64,000 bases of DNA from positions 1 through 64,000 of the forward strand of contig DAHVOJ010000005.1 of the NCBI GenBank assembly GCA_027318865.1. The letters are read 5' to 3'. Positions 31,363-41,299 of the stretch are shown piece after piece. Made by a program: the position numbers and the translations under genes. The notes below the pieces were generated by a model that was given only the letters and a program-made list of their open reading frames with translations, was not told where the DNA came from and did not search any database. Position 1 is the stretch's first letter; every line of letters begins with the position of its first letter. This DNA is from a bacterium (GTDB taxonomy: Bacteria > SZUA-79 > Acidulodesulfobacterales > Acidulodesulfobacteraceae).

Positions 31363-34107
31363 TTAAACCCCCGGGAGACCTTCCCCCAGACTGAACTGAA
31401 TTCTAGTGGCGCTATTTCCGTTAATAGGCGATCCAAGGATTTTCCCGTAAGTAACGGTAATCGGTCCGAACGGGGAATACCAGTTAAAACCTATGCCGGC
31501 AGCCTGCACTAAGTTTACCGGAAATACAGGCTCGCTTTGCAGCCATGCATTACCTGCGTTCCACCATAAAAATCCGTAGAATTTCATTTTTTTAAGTATC
31601 GGTATAAAATATTTTGCCTGAACGGTAAACATTTTAGTACCGCCGACTAAATTTCCTTCTTCGGAAGGACCTACGGAGTCGTACATAAAGCCCAGAAGAG
31701 GATAGTTGTTCATTATGCCGCCGACGAAAAACCTTTGATAAATAGGAAGCGGATAAGACGAGTTTGTTCCCGTTATATAGCCTAACTGCGCTCCCTGCAT
31801 AAAAGAAGTCCCCCACCACAGCGGAATATAGTGGTTCGCCTGAGCTATATATTTAACGAAATCGTCGTTACCGCCTATAGGCGGTCCAGCATAACTTATT
31901 CTAAAGCTGTCCATATCTCCGGCGGTAGGAACGATAGGATTGTTTAACGTATTATAAACCGTCGTCAAAGAAACTTCGCTGGTCGTAACTTTACCCTGCG
32001 GCAGTATATTGATAAGTCCGGGTATTACAACCGAATTATCCTGTTCTATAAGATACCTGAAATATTCGGTTAATATATTTCCGTATAAAGGATAGCCTAA
32101 AGTAATCGAGCCGCCGACGGAACGGTAAGCAAACTCATAATATAATGAATTGAAAGTATCGTATAAAGATAGATTAAACGACAGCGGTCTGGCAAAAATA
32201 TATGTAAGATAGGGTTGCAATACGTTAAAACTGTATGATTGATAAGGGCCGCCCGCCTGAACGTTAAAAGATGCCGAAATTCCCGTTCCAAAAAGGTTAG
32301 ACTCCGAAATAGACGATATAGCCATAAAAGACGTAGCCGAACTGTAACCGCCGCCTATGGTAAATTTTCCGGTGTTCTGTTCCTTAACGTGTATTTTAAC
32401 GTTTAATATACTCTTGCCGGGCACTTTTTCGGTAGTTATAGCGACATGTTTAAAATACATCAGGTTTTTTAAATTCTGCCTCGATATTTTTATAAGTTTT
32501 GGATTATATTTTTCGCCGGGAAAAAGTACAAGCGCCCTCAAAATAACATAACTGTATGTAATATCGTTTCCGTTAACGGTAATCTTTCCGAACTTTGCAA
32601 TTTTACCTTTATGGACAATGAGAGATATCATAACGGAACTGGTTTTGCGATTAATTTTAATAGACGGTTCCACGTTTGCAAATGCATAACCTTTATTCGT
32701 AAAATATTTTGTTATATCTAAAATTTCTTTTTCTATTTTTTTTCTGTTAAAAATAGAGCCGACTTTTGTTATTATAAGTTTGCGGACTTCCGAATATTCT
32801 TTTGAATTTTGTTTTACGCCTTTTATTGCAAGCTTAACGGCGGAAACCCTGTATTGCGGTCCCTGAACTATTCTTATAACAATGGTCACATACTTCTTAT
32901 TTTTTGAAAATATAAACAGGGGTTTCTTGACGCTTACTTCTATATATCCGTGATTATAATAAAAACTTAATAATTTAATAATCTGGGAGTTAAGTTTTGC
33001 TTTTTTAAATTTTCCGGCTCCCGTTATCCATGTAAGGAGATTTACGGTCTTAATGCCTGTAACCGATTCAAGCTTTCCGGACGAAAACGACGTATTTCCT
33101 CTGAATTCTACTTTTCTAACCATTACGGGAGAATTTTGTTTTATTATAAAATCGACCGATACGTAGTTTCCCGAAAGAGTTTTTTTCTTTACGTTTACTT
33201 TTGCATTATAATAACCTTCCACGGAATATATAAACTTTAATATCTTGACGGCTTTGTTTATTTCATAGGAGCTATAGGGGTTTCCGACCTTAACGTTTAT
33301 AATTTTTTTAATCTTTTTAACGCTTACCGAACCGTTTCCGGTATATTTGATAGATTTTATAAGCGGTCTTTCCGAAACTATAAAAGTAACCGCGAGCTCA
33401 TTGCCGTGAGGGGTCACGTTAACTAAAATATTTTTAAAATATCCGGTTTTATAAAGTTTTTTTACGCTCTCGTTAATTTTTGCTATAGAATATCTTCCGC
33501 CCTTTTTTATTTTAATGCGGTTCATTATGAATCCTGCGCCTACCCTTACGTTTCCTTTCACCCTGACGGCATATATAATCCTGCTAAAAGGGCTATGTTT
33601 TGACCCGGTCCTTTTCTTAATGTTCCTATATATAAAACCGGCGGTTTTAAGAGACAATAATCCTGCGTCTTTGTATAATTGAGCCCTGCCGTTTCCCGAA
33701 TAGTTAAATGTCCTGGATTTATAAACATCGGCTACATCTACAAGCATAGCATGTATTGTAAAACCGGAGCCGAACTTTGAAATGCTTCCGGTAATTATAT
33801 AGTTGGAACGGTAGGTTAAACCGAGTTTTTTTATTCTAACTAAATTTATTTTTTTATCGTAATTAAAATAAGGCGGGGTTTTAAGCGTCGTATAGGCAAA
33901 AACAAAATACGGCTTCCCCGAATTTAAATATGTTTTAAAACTTTCGGAAAAAGATTTTTTTATAGACGTTAAGGCCGGGGAACCTTTCTGATGGAAAAAA
34001 CCCGTCCAGACGTTTTTATTATTTAAAGCGGCATAAGCGTTAACCGAATTTAAAATTAAAATGCCGGATAAAATAATACCTAAAGATATCGATTTAAAAA
34101 AATTCAT
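31363..34107 (-). CDS. bamA: Outer-membrane assembly factor BamA with an extra N-terminal domain
   Basis: At 914 aa it is longer than the usual 750 to 810. After the signal peptide (to about residue 27), residues 30 to 175 form an additional domain (TSIKKSFSESFKTYLNSGKP, SNYIITGSISKFGSGFTIHA) that looks like TolB-N/CsgG/LpoB-type periplasmic domains. Five POTRA domains follow (IIYAVRVKGNVRVGAGFIMN to about 575), then the 16-strand barrel with the lid-lock motif region near GGIMNNYPLLGF and a C-terminal TRIQFSLGEGLPGV. BamA inserts outer-membrane barrels. Similar N-terminal additions are known to me in deltaproteobacterial BamA, but the assignment of this fold is inference. Confidence 0.9.
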   Translation of the reverse strand: MNFFKSISLGIILSGILILNSVNAYAALNNKNVWTGFFHQKGSPALTSIKKSFSESFKTYLNSGKPYFVFAYTTLKTPPYFNYDKKINLVRIKKLGLTYRSNYIITGSISKFGSGFTIHAMLVDVADVYKSRTFNYSGNGRAQLYKDAGLLSLKTAGFIYRNIKKRTGSKHSPFSRIIYAVRVKGNVRVGAGFIMNRIKIKKGGRYSIAKINESVKKLYKTGYFKNILVNVTPHGNELAVTFIVSERPLIKSIKYTGNGSVSVKKIKKIINVKVGNPYSSYEINKAVKILKFIYSVEGYYNAKVNVKKKTLSGNYVSVDFIIKQNSPVMVRKVEFRGNTSFSSGKLESVTGIKTVNLLTWITGAGKFKKAKLNSQIIKLLSFYYNHGYIEVSVKKPLFIFSKNKKYVTIVIRIVQGPQYRVSAVKLAIKGVKQNSKEYSEVRKLIITKVGSIFNRKKIEKEILDITKYFTNKGYAFANVEPSIKINRKTSSVMISLIVHKGKIAKFGKITVNGNDITYSYVILRALVLFPGEKYNPKLIKISRQNLKNLMYFKHVAITTEKVPGKSILNVKIHVKEQNTGKFTIGGGYSSATSFMAISSISESNLFGTGISASFNVQAGGPYQSYSFNVLQPYLTYIFARPLSFNLSLYDTFNSLYYEFAYRSVGGSITLGYPLYGNILTEYFRYLIEQDNSVVIPGLINILPQGKVTTSEVSLTTVYNTLNNPIVPTAGDMDSFRISYAGPPIGGNDDFVKYIAQANHYIPLWWGTSFMQGAQLGYITGTNSSYPLPIYQRFFVGGIMNNYPLLGFMYDSVGPSEEGNLVGGTKMFTVQAKYFIPILKKMKFYGFLWWNAGNAWLQSEPVFPVNLVQAAGIGFNWYSPFGPITVTYGKILGSPINGNSATRIQFSLGEGLPGV

Positions 34108-34186
34108 TGTAATAAACTATCAAATATTGAACTTTATGTCAATTTATATTCGACAACATTTATATTTGACGCCTTATATATTATAT

Positions 34187-34891
34187 TTAGACTTGCTCGA
34201 TTAATCCGCCCGAAATTTTGATTTTACGGTTCATCATAGCGGAAAAATTAGCATCGTGAGTAACTATAGCAAGCGTTTTTCCATATTTTTTATTAAGGCC
34301 TATAATTATTTCATGAAGTTTTTCCGCATGACGCGGATCTAAATTGCCGGTCGGTTCGTCCATCAATATAACCTCGGGAGAACATACGAGCGCCCTTGCA
34401 ATAGCCGCCCTTTGCTGTTCTCCGCCGGAAAGCATATACGGTTTAAAATCAAGCCTGTTTTCCAACCCCATTTCGCAAAGATAATCTCCGGCAATTTTAA
34501 GCGCCGTCTCTTTACTTTTTTTTCTTATAAATAAAGGCATGGCGGCATTTTCTAAACAGCTGAATTCATTTAAAAGGTAATGAAACTGAAAAACAAAACC
34601 TATATTTTTATTTCTGAAACGAGCAAGATTTATGTCCGAAAAAGCATATATATCGGATTCTCCAAAATATTCAACTTTCCCGGAATCCGGCTTCAAGAGG
34701 GTTCCCATTATATGAAGAAGCGTGCTTTTCCCCGTACCGGACTCGCCGGTTATAGCAACGGTATCGCCCCTTTTTACTTCAAAATCGGCTCCATTTAAAA
34801 TATCAACCGTTTCATTTCCCGTCTTGAAAACTTTAGCGATTTTTTTTAAAGAAATAGCCGTATTCGTATTATTATCCGGTACACTATTCAT
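34187..34891 (-). CDS. lolD: Lipoprotein-release ABC ATPase LolD
   Basis: The 234-aa ATPase has Walker A GESGTGKST, signature LSGGEQQRAAIARAL, Walker B VILMDEPTGNLD and an H-loop IVTHD. With LolC/E it extracts outer-membrane lipoproteins from the inner membrane for LolA. The MacB/FtsE branch is the alternative, but the LolC/E-type permease immediately upstream (24 bp) decides. This machinery would serve the large lipoproteins of the accessory block. Confidence 0.9.
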   Translation of the reverse strand: MNSVPDNNTNTAISLKKIAKVFKTGNETVDILNGADFEVKRGDTVAITGESGTGKSTLLHIMGTLLKPDSGKVEYFGESDIYAFSDINLARFRNKNIGFVFQFHYLLNEFSCLENAAMPLFIRKKSKETALKIAGDYLCEMGLENRLDFKPYMLSGGEQQRAAIARALVCSPEVILMDEPTGNLDPRHAEKLHEIIIGLNKKYGKTLAIVTHDANFSAMMNRKIKISGGLIEQV

Positions 34892-34915
34892 ATTTTAGGT
34901 GTTTTTATTTTTAAT

Positions 34916-36151
34916 TTATTCATATCTGACTCCTTCGGCAGGGTCTATTTTGCTTGCTTTATACGACGGATAAAGCGTGGCTATAAAACTTAAGAATATT
35001 GCGCAAAAACCGATAATTACAAACTCGCCCGCAGTCATCCTTACCGGCAGGGCGGTTATGTAATAGACCGACGACGGCAAACTAATTATATGATATGTTT
35101 CTTCCAGATACCCTGTTAAAAATCCAAAAAACAGTCCTAAAACCGTTCCTATGCATCCTATTATAAGCCCCTGCACCATAAAAATAATCATTATATCCTT
35201 AGATGAGGCGCCTATGGATTTTAATATGGCTATATCTTTTCTTTTTTCCATAACTACCATTATAAGAGTCGCAATAATGTTGAATGCCGCTACGATAACT
35301 ATAAGAAATAGTATAACGAACATAGAGAGTTTCTCTAATTTAATCGCGGAAAATAAATTTTTATTTAATTCTTCCCAGCTTAACGCATAATAAGAATCGG
35401 AGATTTTACCCCGGTTTAATTTATTTGCAATCTTCTTTGCAAGACCGCCGGCTAAACCGAGACTATCAAGTTTTACCTCCATACCGGTGACCGTTCCGGG
35501 AGATAATCCTAAAAAATTCTGCGCATTTTTAATAGATATAAAAGAGAAAGTGGAATCGTAATTATACATTCCGCTGTTAATTATGCCGCAAACTATAAAT
35601 CTTTCCGTCTTAGGCATAACGCCGAAAGGGGTAATACGCCCTTCAGGAGAAATTACCGTTACTCTGTCGCCCACGGAAACTCCCAGATTTTGCGCTAAAA
35701 CTTTACCGAGCACTATTTCGTTTTTATTTTTAACGTTTAAACCCGATAAATTTCCTTTAACGAGATATTTTTTTAAATCCGTAACTTTCTCTTCGGAATT
35801 TACGTCTATTCCTCTTAATACGCTGCCGGTAGAGGTGCTTGAAGAAGTTATCATAACGTCCGTATAGATAAAAGGAGAAACGTCTTGGACGCCCTTTACC
35901 GAACGTATTTTGCTTATAGCGCTTTTATAATTATTTACAAAGCCGTTATAATTTAAAACTATTACCTGCGACTCTATGCCTATAACTTTTTTTTCTAAAG
36001 CATGGTCGAAACCGCTCATTACCGATATAACTACTATAAGAGCCATTACCCCTATAGTTATCCCCATTACCGATATTAGGCTCAATAGCGATATAAACGA
36101 GTTATTTTTCGGCTTTAAATAATGCAGGGCTATTTTAGAATGAAAACTCAT
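34916..36151 (-). CDS. lolC: Lipoprotein-release permease LolC/LolE
   Basis: The 411-aa protein starts with the family signature IALHYLKPKNNSFISLLSLI, has one N-terminal membrane helix, a periplasmic domain (residues 50 to 260, including IESQVIVLNYNG and VLRGIDVNSEEK), and three C-terminal membrane helices ending in LYPSYKASKIDPAEGVRYE. Only one permease gene is present, so the complex is probably a homodimer with LolD, as in organisms with LolF-type or single LolC/E systems. The symbol could equally be lolE. Confidence 0.88.
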   Translation of the reverse strand: MSFHSKIALHYLKPKNNSFISLLSLISVMGITIGVMALIVVISVMSGFDHALEKKVIGIESQVIVLNYNGFVNNYKSAISKIRSVKGVQDVSPFIYTDVMITSSSTSTGSVLRGIDVNSEEKVTDLKKYLVKGNLSGLNVKNKNEIVLGKVLAQNLGVSVGDRVTVISPEGRITPFGVMPKTERFIVCGIINSGMYNYDSTFSFISIKNAQNFLGLSPGTVTGMEVKLDSLGLAGGLAKKIANKLNRGKISDSYYALSWEELNKNLFSAIKLEKLSMFVILFLIVIVAAFNIIATLIMVVMEKRKDIAILKSIGASSKDIMIIFMVQGLIIGCIGTVLGLFFGFLTGYLEETYHIISLPSSVYYITALPVRMTAGEFVIIGFCAIFLSFIATLYPSYKASKIDPAEGVRYE

Positions 36152-36176
36152 TATTTATTAAATTAACTTATTTTAT

Positions 36177-37670
36177 TTATTTTACGGGCTTAAGCAAAGG
36201 AAACAGTATGACGTCTCTTATAGAATGAGAATTAGTCAATAACATAACTACTCTGTCTATGCCTATACCGCACCCTGCGGCAGGAGGAAGCCCCTGTTTT
36301 AAAGCTTCTATGTAATCGTCGTCCATTTCCGCCGGCAAACCTTCTTTGATTTTTGTATCAACCTGCATTTTAAAACGTTCTTCCTGGTCAACCGGGTCGT
36401 TGAGTTCCGAAAATCCGTTGCCTATTTCTCTTCCTGCTATAAAAAGTTCAAATCTGTCCGTCACCGAACCGTCTTCATCGTTTCGTCTCGCAAGCGGAGA
36501 ACTTTCCACCGGATAATCGGTAATAAAAGTCGGGTTTATCAGTTTAGGCTCTACCGTTTCGTCGAACAAAACGGTCAACAATTCACCAAGACTATCGGTT
36601 TTGCTTATACCTGCGGTATTTCTTTTAGACAGAATATCGAAAACCTTGTCGGAAGAATCAAATTCTTCCGTCTTAAATCCGCCTATTTCTATTAAACTGT
36701 CTTTTAGTTTTATTTTTTTGAAAGGCGGCTTAAAATTTAATTTTTCCGTTCCGTATTCGACTTCGTAATAACCGCAAATTTTTAACGCCAGTTCGGACAT
36801 CATTTTTTCTACAAATTCCATAAGATAATTATTATTGGAATAAGCCATATAAAATTCCAGCATAGTGAACTCGGGATTATGTCGGACGGATATTCCTTCG
36901 TTTCTAAAATTTCTTCCTATTTCGTAAACGCGGTCGAATCCGCCGACCACCAATCTTTTAAGATATAATTCCGGCGCTATTCTCATATAGAGTTCGATAT
37001 TAAGAGCGTTATGATGCGTTTTGAAAGGTCTTGCCGTCGCCCCCCCGGGATTAGCCTGCATAATAGGAGTTTCTACTTCCAAAAAATCGCACGAATTCAG
37101 AAAAGAGCGGAAAAAATTAATAGTTTCAGCCCTTTTCTTAAAAATTTCCCTTACTTCGGAATTCGCTATTAAATCGACGTATCTTTTGCGGAAACGAGCT
37201 TCTATATCTTTTAGCCCATGCCATTTTTCGGGCAGAGGAAGAATAGATTTTGTTAGAATCTGTATATTCTCTACTTTAATCGTTAATTCACCCGTTCTTG
37301 TTCTAAAAAGATGCCCCTTTACGCCGCATATGTCTCCGGCTTCGATATATCCGCTAAACAGTCCAAAATCTTTTTCTTCAACCGAACCTTTTTGAATATA
37401 GCACTGCATCTCTCCAAAACCGTCCCTTAACCTGAAAAATGAAGCCTTGCCAAAACTTCTTACAATGATAATCCTGCCTGCCGTTTCAATTTCGACCCTG
37501 TTATTTTCAAAAAAATCTTTATCGTTGCCGCTATATTTTTCGATTATATCCTTTATATTTTCTTTTTTTTCAAAATCGTTTGAAAAAGGATTAATTCCGC
37601 TTTCTTTCAACTTTTTTAACTTTTCCAAACGAACTTTTTCTATAATATTTAATTCATGTTCCTGTTCCAA
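36177..37670 (-). CDS. lysS: Lysyl-tRNA synthetase, class II
   Basis: The 497-aa synthetase has an N-terminal OB-fold anticodon-binding domain (IETAGRIIIVRSFGKASFFR) and class II motifs: motif 1 near FLEVETPIM, motif 2 FRNEGISVRHNPEFTMLEFY and motif 3 AAGCGIGIDRVVMLLTN. It charges tRNA-Lys in the cytoplasm. It lies 18 bp after prfB and before lolC/E; the lysS-lolC-lolD order is common in deltaproteobacteria. Confidence 0.95.
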   Translation of the reverse strand: MEQEHELNIIEKVRLEKLKKLKESGINPFSNDFEKKENIKDIIEKYSGNDKDFFENNRVEIETAGRIIIVRSFGKASFFRLRDGFGEMQCYIQKGSVEEKDFGLFSGYIEAGDICGVKGHLFRTRTGELTIKVENIQILTKSILPLPEKWHGLKDIEARFRKRYVDLIANSEVREIFKKRAETINFFRSFLNSCDFLEVETPIMQANPGGATARPFKTHHNALNIELYMRIAPELYLKRLVVGGFDRVYEIGRNFRNEGISVRHNPEFTMLEFYMAYSNNNYLMEFVEKMMSELALKICGYYEVEYGTEKLNFKPPFKKIKLKDSLIEIGGFKTEEFDSSDKVFDILSKRNTAGISKTDSLGELLTVLFDETVEPKLINPTFITDYPVESSPLARRNDEDGSVTDRFELFIAGREIGNGFSELNDPVDQEERFKMQVDTKIKEGLPAEMDDDYIEALKQGLPPAAGCGIGIDRVVMLLTNSHSIRDVILFPLLKPVK

Positions 37671-37688
37671 AACTTCCCCCTCATTTTC

Positions 37689-38823
37689 TTATTCTTTATT
37701 TTTTACGCCAAGCAGATAAGCGCTTATAAACTCGTCTATATCTCCGTCGAAAACGCTTTTGTCGTCGTATATAGTAACGCCCGTCCTGTGGTCTTTTATA
37801 ACGCGGTTTGGATTAAGGGTGTAAGACCTTATCTGCGAACCCCACGATATTTCTTTTTTAGTTTTGTTTAACTTATCTTCCTCTTCTTCTTTTTTCTTTT
37901 TATAATAATCGTATAATCTTGCCCTTAAAAGTTTATAAGCGGTTTCCTTATTTTTATGCTGGGACCTTTCGTTCTGGCAGGCGACGACGATTCCGGTCGG
38001 AATATGCGTCAATCTGACGGCCGAATCGGTAGTATTTACATGCTGTCCTCCGGCGCCGCTCGAACGATAGGTATCTATTTTTACGTCTTTTTCGTCTATC
38101 ACCACGTCTATAGAATCGTCTATCTCCGGATAAACAAACACTGAGGCAAAAGAAGTATGCCTTCTTTTGTTTGCATCGAAAGGCGAAATTCTTACGAGTC
38201 TGTGAACCCCGCTTTCCGCTTTAAGATAGCCGTAGGCGTATTTACCGTTCACTATAAATGTAACGCTTTTAACCCCGGCTTCCTCGCCTGCGTTAAATTC
38301 CATTATCGACGTTTTAAATTTTCTACGCTCGGCCCATCTCAGATACATCCTGAGAAGCATGTTCGCAAAATCCATAGATTCAGTTCCACCGGAGCCGGCA
38401 TGAATTTCGACGATAGCATTGAGTTTATCGTCTTTTCCGGAAAGCGTCATATCCATTTCTAAAGCGGCAACTGTTTTTTCTAAGGATTTTACGTTAACGG
38501 AAATATCTTCGAGCATTTTCTCGTCGTTTTCTTCTATGGAAATATCGTATAAATCTTTTGTATTTTTAAATTCTTCGTCCGCCGAATAAAAAGGTTTAAG
38601 TTTGTTTTCTATTCCGGACCTTTCTATCAATATTTCTTTGGAAAAAGTTATATCTTTATAAAAATCTTCTTTGGAAGATACATCTTCTATTTCTTTAAGC
38701 CTTGTTTCTAAAATATCGACTTCAAAGCATCCTCCGCAGTTTTTCCAATTTTTCTTCGAGAGCTTTCAGGCTCCTTTCCAAAAAGCTTATATTTAAAAGC
38801 GAATCAGCCTGCGGGATGGACAT
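37689..38823 (-). CDS. prfB: Peptide chain release factor 2 with programmed +1 frameshift
   Basis: RF2 ends translation at UGA and UAA. The full gene starts at the ATG at 38823, directly after the lnt stop (TAAATG), with GGAGG upstream. The first frame runs 33 codons to CTT (38727-38725), then an in-frame TGA (38724-38722). The downstream frame begins with GAA (38723-38721) if one base is skipped. A Shine-Dalgarno-like GGAGG lies 3 nt before CTT, the arrangement known from the RF2 autoregulatory frameshift. The product is about 377 aa and carries the SPF anticodon motif (VRISPFDANKRRHTSF) and the GGQ motif (SSGAGGQHVNTTDSAVRLTH). A reading that starts at 38630 would lose the N-terminal domain. 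Confidence 0.93.
38721..38738 (-). promoter_or_regulatory. RF2 +1 programmed frameshift site
   Basis: On the minus strand the signal reads GGAGG ATG CTT TGA A: an internal Shine-Dalgarno sequence, a 3-nt spacer, the slippery CTT, and the UGA stop. When RF2 is scarce the ribosome slips +1 and continues. This is the classic autoregulatory site of prfB, here at codons 33 and 34. Confidence 0.93.
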
Positions 38824-40389
38824 TTAAAAACCTCCGTATTTTTTAAACATTTTTCTTAAAAATATATATGCCATAGAAATTATAAAAACGGCATCTACGA
38901 TATAAGCAAATATATTACCATATAATGCAAAAAAAGTCTTTCTATTAATTAATTTAACGTAACCTATCATATAAGTACGCTTAAATATCGCGGTTTCGTC
39001 TAAAATTTTCCCGACCGGCGATATTATTCCGCTTACACCTGAATTTCCGGAGCGGGCAATAAACCTTTCGTTTTCTACCGCCGGAAAAACCATCATAGAC
39101 ATATCCTGATAAGGAGCAGATGTTTTTCCATACCATGCATCGTCCGTAATGCTTACGAAAAGATTTGCGCCGTTTTTTGGAAAATGCCTGACCAATCCGT
39201 CGAAATAAGCCTCGTAACAAATCATAGAACCTATTTTTAATTTTCCGTTGCGTAAAATTCTAAATTTTTTGCCTGCCGTAAAGTTTCCTATTCCCGCACC
39301 TCTTAAAATATGCGCAAGAAACGGAAATTGCCTCTTTAGCGGTATATATTCCCCAAACGGGACCAGCTGATGCTTGTCGTAATAAGAATATTTTCCATAT
39401 CTGCTAAACATATAATCTCTGTTATAGTAATGATATTTCCCGTTAAAAAAATTAAGCCCGAGCGCTCCGAAAACTAAATCGATTTTATGATTTTTGACAA
39501 ATCCCATAACTTTATTCCAGTAAAACGGATATACGGATATAATATAAGGAAGCGCCGTTTCCGGCCATATAACGAGCCGCGGTTTATATTTTAAAGACTG
39601 CTTCGTCAATTTAAGATAGATATGCGTGGTTCTTTTTTTCGTAATTTTCCATTTTTGAAACATTCCTATGTTTCCCTGAATAAGGGCGACCCTTAACGGC
39701 TTTTTATGTTTAACTAGTTTATTTACAGAATATATATTGTAATATCCGTATAATATTACTAAAATAAAAACCGATATAACGAAAAACAGTTCAAATAAAG
39801 CCTGTTTTTTTGAAATCCGGTTTTTTAAAAAAATAAAGCTGAATATCGCGTAATTAACGAGAACTATTATAAAAGATAGTCCAAAAACGCCGATAATATT
39901 TGAAATTTGTATAAAAGGTATATTTAAATACTGCGAACAGCCTAAGTTTTCCCATGGAAAACCCGTTAAGAGTTTGGATTTCAGAAACTCGAAAAAAACC
40001 CAGCTCGAGGGAATTAAAATGAAGCTTAATTTTTTATACCGGTCTAATATAATTCTTCCAAAACCTGCGAATAAAGCAAAATATAAAGCCAGATAAGAAG
40101 CGAGCAGTAAAAGCGCAAAGACTGCTATATAATAAGGAAGAGCGCCGAACACGCGGACGGTGTAAACTATCCAGTAAAGTATGATTATATACGAAACGAT
40201 ACCGGCTGTAAAACCGTATAAAAAGGATTCCTTGAAACTTTTAGACATGTTTACGGCATATAAAAGAGGAACTAACGAAAACCATGCAAGAAATTCAAAA
40301 TTAAAGTTAGGGAACAAAAAAGCCGTTAAAATACCAGACAAACATGCCCAGCATAGATTTTTTATTGTATCATACGTTCTCGCCTTCAT
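38824..40389 (-). CDS. lnt: Apolipoprotein N-acyltransferase Lnt
   Basis: The 521-aa inner-membrane enzyme adds the third acyl chain to lipoproteins. About six membrane helices occupy residues 1 to 215 and one closes the protein. The periplasmic nitrilase-like domain has the catalytic Glu in VIWPETALP (near 271), the Lys in KHQLVPFGEY (near 335) and the Cys in GSMICYEAYF (near 388). Its presence means fully triacylated lipoproteins, the form carried by LolC/E-D. Its stop codon abuts the prfB ATG. Confidence 0.92.
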   Translation of the reverse strand: MKARTYDTIKNLCWACLSGILTAFLFPNFNFEFLAWFSLVPLLYAVNMSKSFKESFLYGFTAGIVSYIIILYWIVYTVRVFGALPYYIAVFALLLLASYLALYFALFAGFGRIILDRYKKLSFILIPSSWVFFEFLKSKLLTGFPWENLGCSQYLNIPFIQISNIIGVFGLSFIIVLVNYAIFSFIFLKNRISKKQALFELFFVISVFILVILYGYYNIYSVNKLVKHKKPLRVALIQGNIGMFQKWKITKKRTTHIYLKLTKQSLKYKPRLVIWPETALPYIISVYPFYWNKVMGFVKNHKIDLVFGALGLNFFNGKYHYYNRDYMFSRYGKYSYYDKHQLVPFGEYIPLKRQFPFLAHILRGAGIGNFTAGKKFRILRNGKLKIGSMICYEAYFDGLVRHFPKNGANLFVSITDDAWYGKTSAPYQDMSMMVFPAVENERFIARSGNSGVSGIISPVGKILDETAIFKRTYMIGYVKLINRKTFFALYGNIFAYIVDAVFIISMAYIFLRKMFKKYGGF

Positions 40390-40413
40390 TAATTATAATC
40401 CTATTTTGTAGCT

Positions 40414-40469
40414 CAAATTTCGATTTAGAAACTATTTAATAAATTCCGTTATTTTCTATCGGTAATTTT
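40414..40469. repeat. Degenerate IS and MITE ends between lnt and mazG
   Basis: CAAATTTCGATTTAGAAA (40414-40431) is one base off the insertion-sequence terminus AAATCCCGATTTAGAAA pattern, and TTTCTATCGGTAATTTT (40453-40469) is one base off the MITE right end. The latter overlaps the mazG stop codon (40468-40470). The two ends are only 21 bp apart, so a deleted element remnant is likely. Confidence 0.55.
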
Positions 40470-41286
40470 ACGTTTTAGAGGACTCCCATAATTTATCAAG
40501 ACTTTCGGCATCTAATTTTGACAGCGGTTTTAAAGCTTTTTCTTCCATATATCCGAATCTTTTTATAAATTTATCGGAAGATTTATTTAAAGCGGCGCAT
40601 GGGTGTATATCTAAGAGCCTTCCGAGATTTACGGCGGAAAATAAAATATCTCCGTATTCTTCGGTAATTTTATTTTTATCGACATTATTATTATTTAATT
40701 CTTCTTTGAATTCGGTAATTTCTTCATAAACTTTTTTCAACGCGCCTTCCGCATCCTTAAAATCGAAACCCATTCTTTTAGCCTTTTCCTGAACCATATA
40801 TGCCCTGTGAAGAGAAGGCATAGACTCGGAAACGTAAACCGATGGATTTTTGGGCAGAGCGGGCATATTTTTTAACTTTTCTTTTTTTTCTTCCCCTTTA
40901 ATCCTTTCCCAGTTTTTAAGAATAACGTCTTCAAGACATTCGCCCTCGTTTAAAGAAAATTTTTCGTCGAAAACATGAGGATGTCTTCTTATAAGTTTTT
41001 TATTTATTGAATCTATAACGTCGTCGATAGAAAACTCGTTTTTATCTGCGTAAATGTCCGATAAAAAAACGACCTGAAGAAGAAGGTCGCCAAGTTCTTC
41101 CATAATTTCAGCTTTGTTATTTAAGCTTATCGCATCTACGACCTCGTAGGCTTCTTCTATAATATAAGGTTTCAAGGTTTCTTCCGTCTGTTTTCTGTCC
41201 CATGGACAACCGTTTTCGGACCGTAATTTTTTTACAATCTCAATCAGACCTTTAAGTTCGTTATATCTTTGTTTACCGTTTTTCAT
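40468..41286 (-). CDS. mazG: Nucleoside triphosphate pyrophosphohydrolase MazG
   Basis: The 272-aa protein has two all-alpha NTP-PPase domains. The first carries GCPWDRKQTEETLKPYIIEE and the EE-x12-E-x2-D-type metal motif in EEAYEVVDAISLNNKAEIME, ELGDLLLQ. The second (ITEEYGDILFSAVNLGRLLD) is also intact. MazG cleaves noncanonical or excess NTPs and affects ppGpp levels in Escherichia coli. It follows the dgkA-PAP2 gene by 13 bp. Confidence 0.92.
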   Translation of the reverse strand: MKNGKQRYNELKGLIEIVKKLRSENGCPWDRKQTEETLKPYIIEEAYEVVDAISLNNKAEIMEELGDLLLQVVFLSDIYADKNEFSIDDVIDSINKKLIRRHPHVFDEKFSLNEGECLEDVILKNWERIKGEEKKEKLKNMPALPKNPSVYVSESMPSLHRAYMVQEKAKRMGFDFKDAEGALKKVYEEITEFKEELNNNNVDKNKITEEYGDILFSAVNLGRLLDIHPCAALNKSSDKFIKRFGYMEEKALKPLSKLDAESLDKLWESSKT

Positions 41287-41299
41287 TGTTTGCCCTCTT

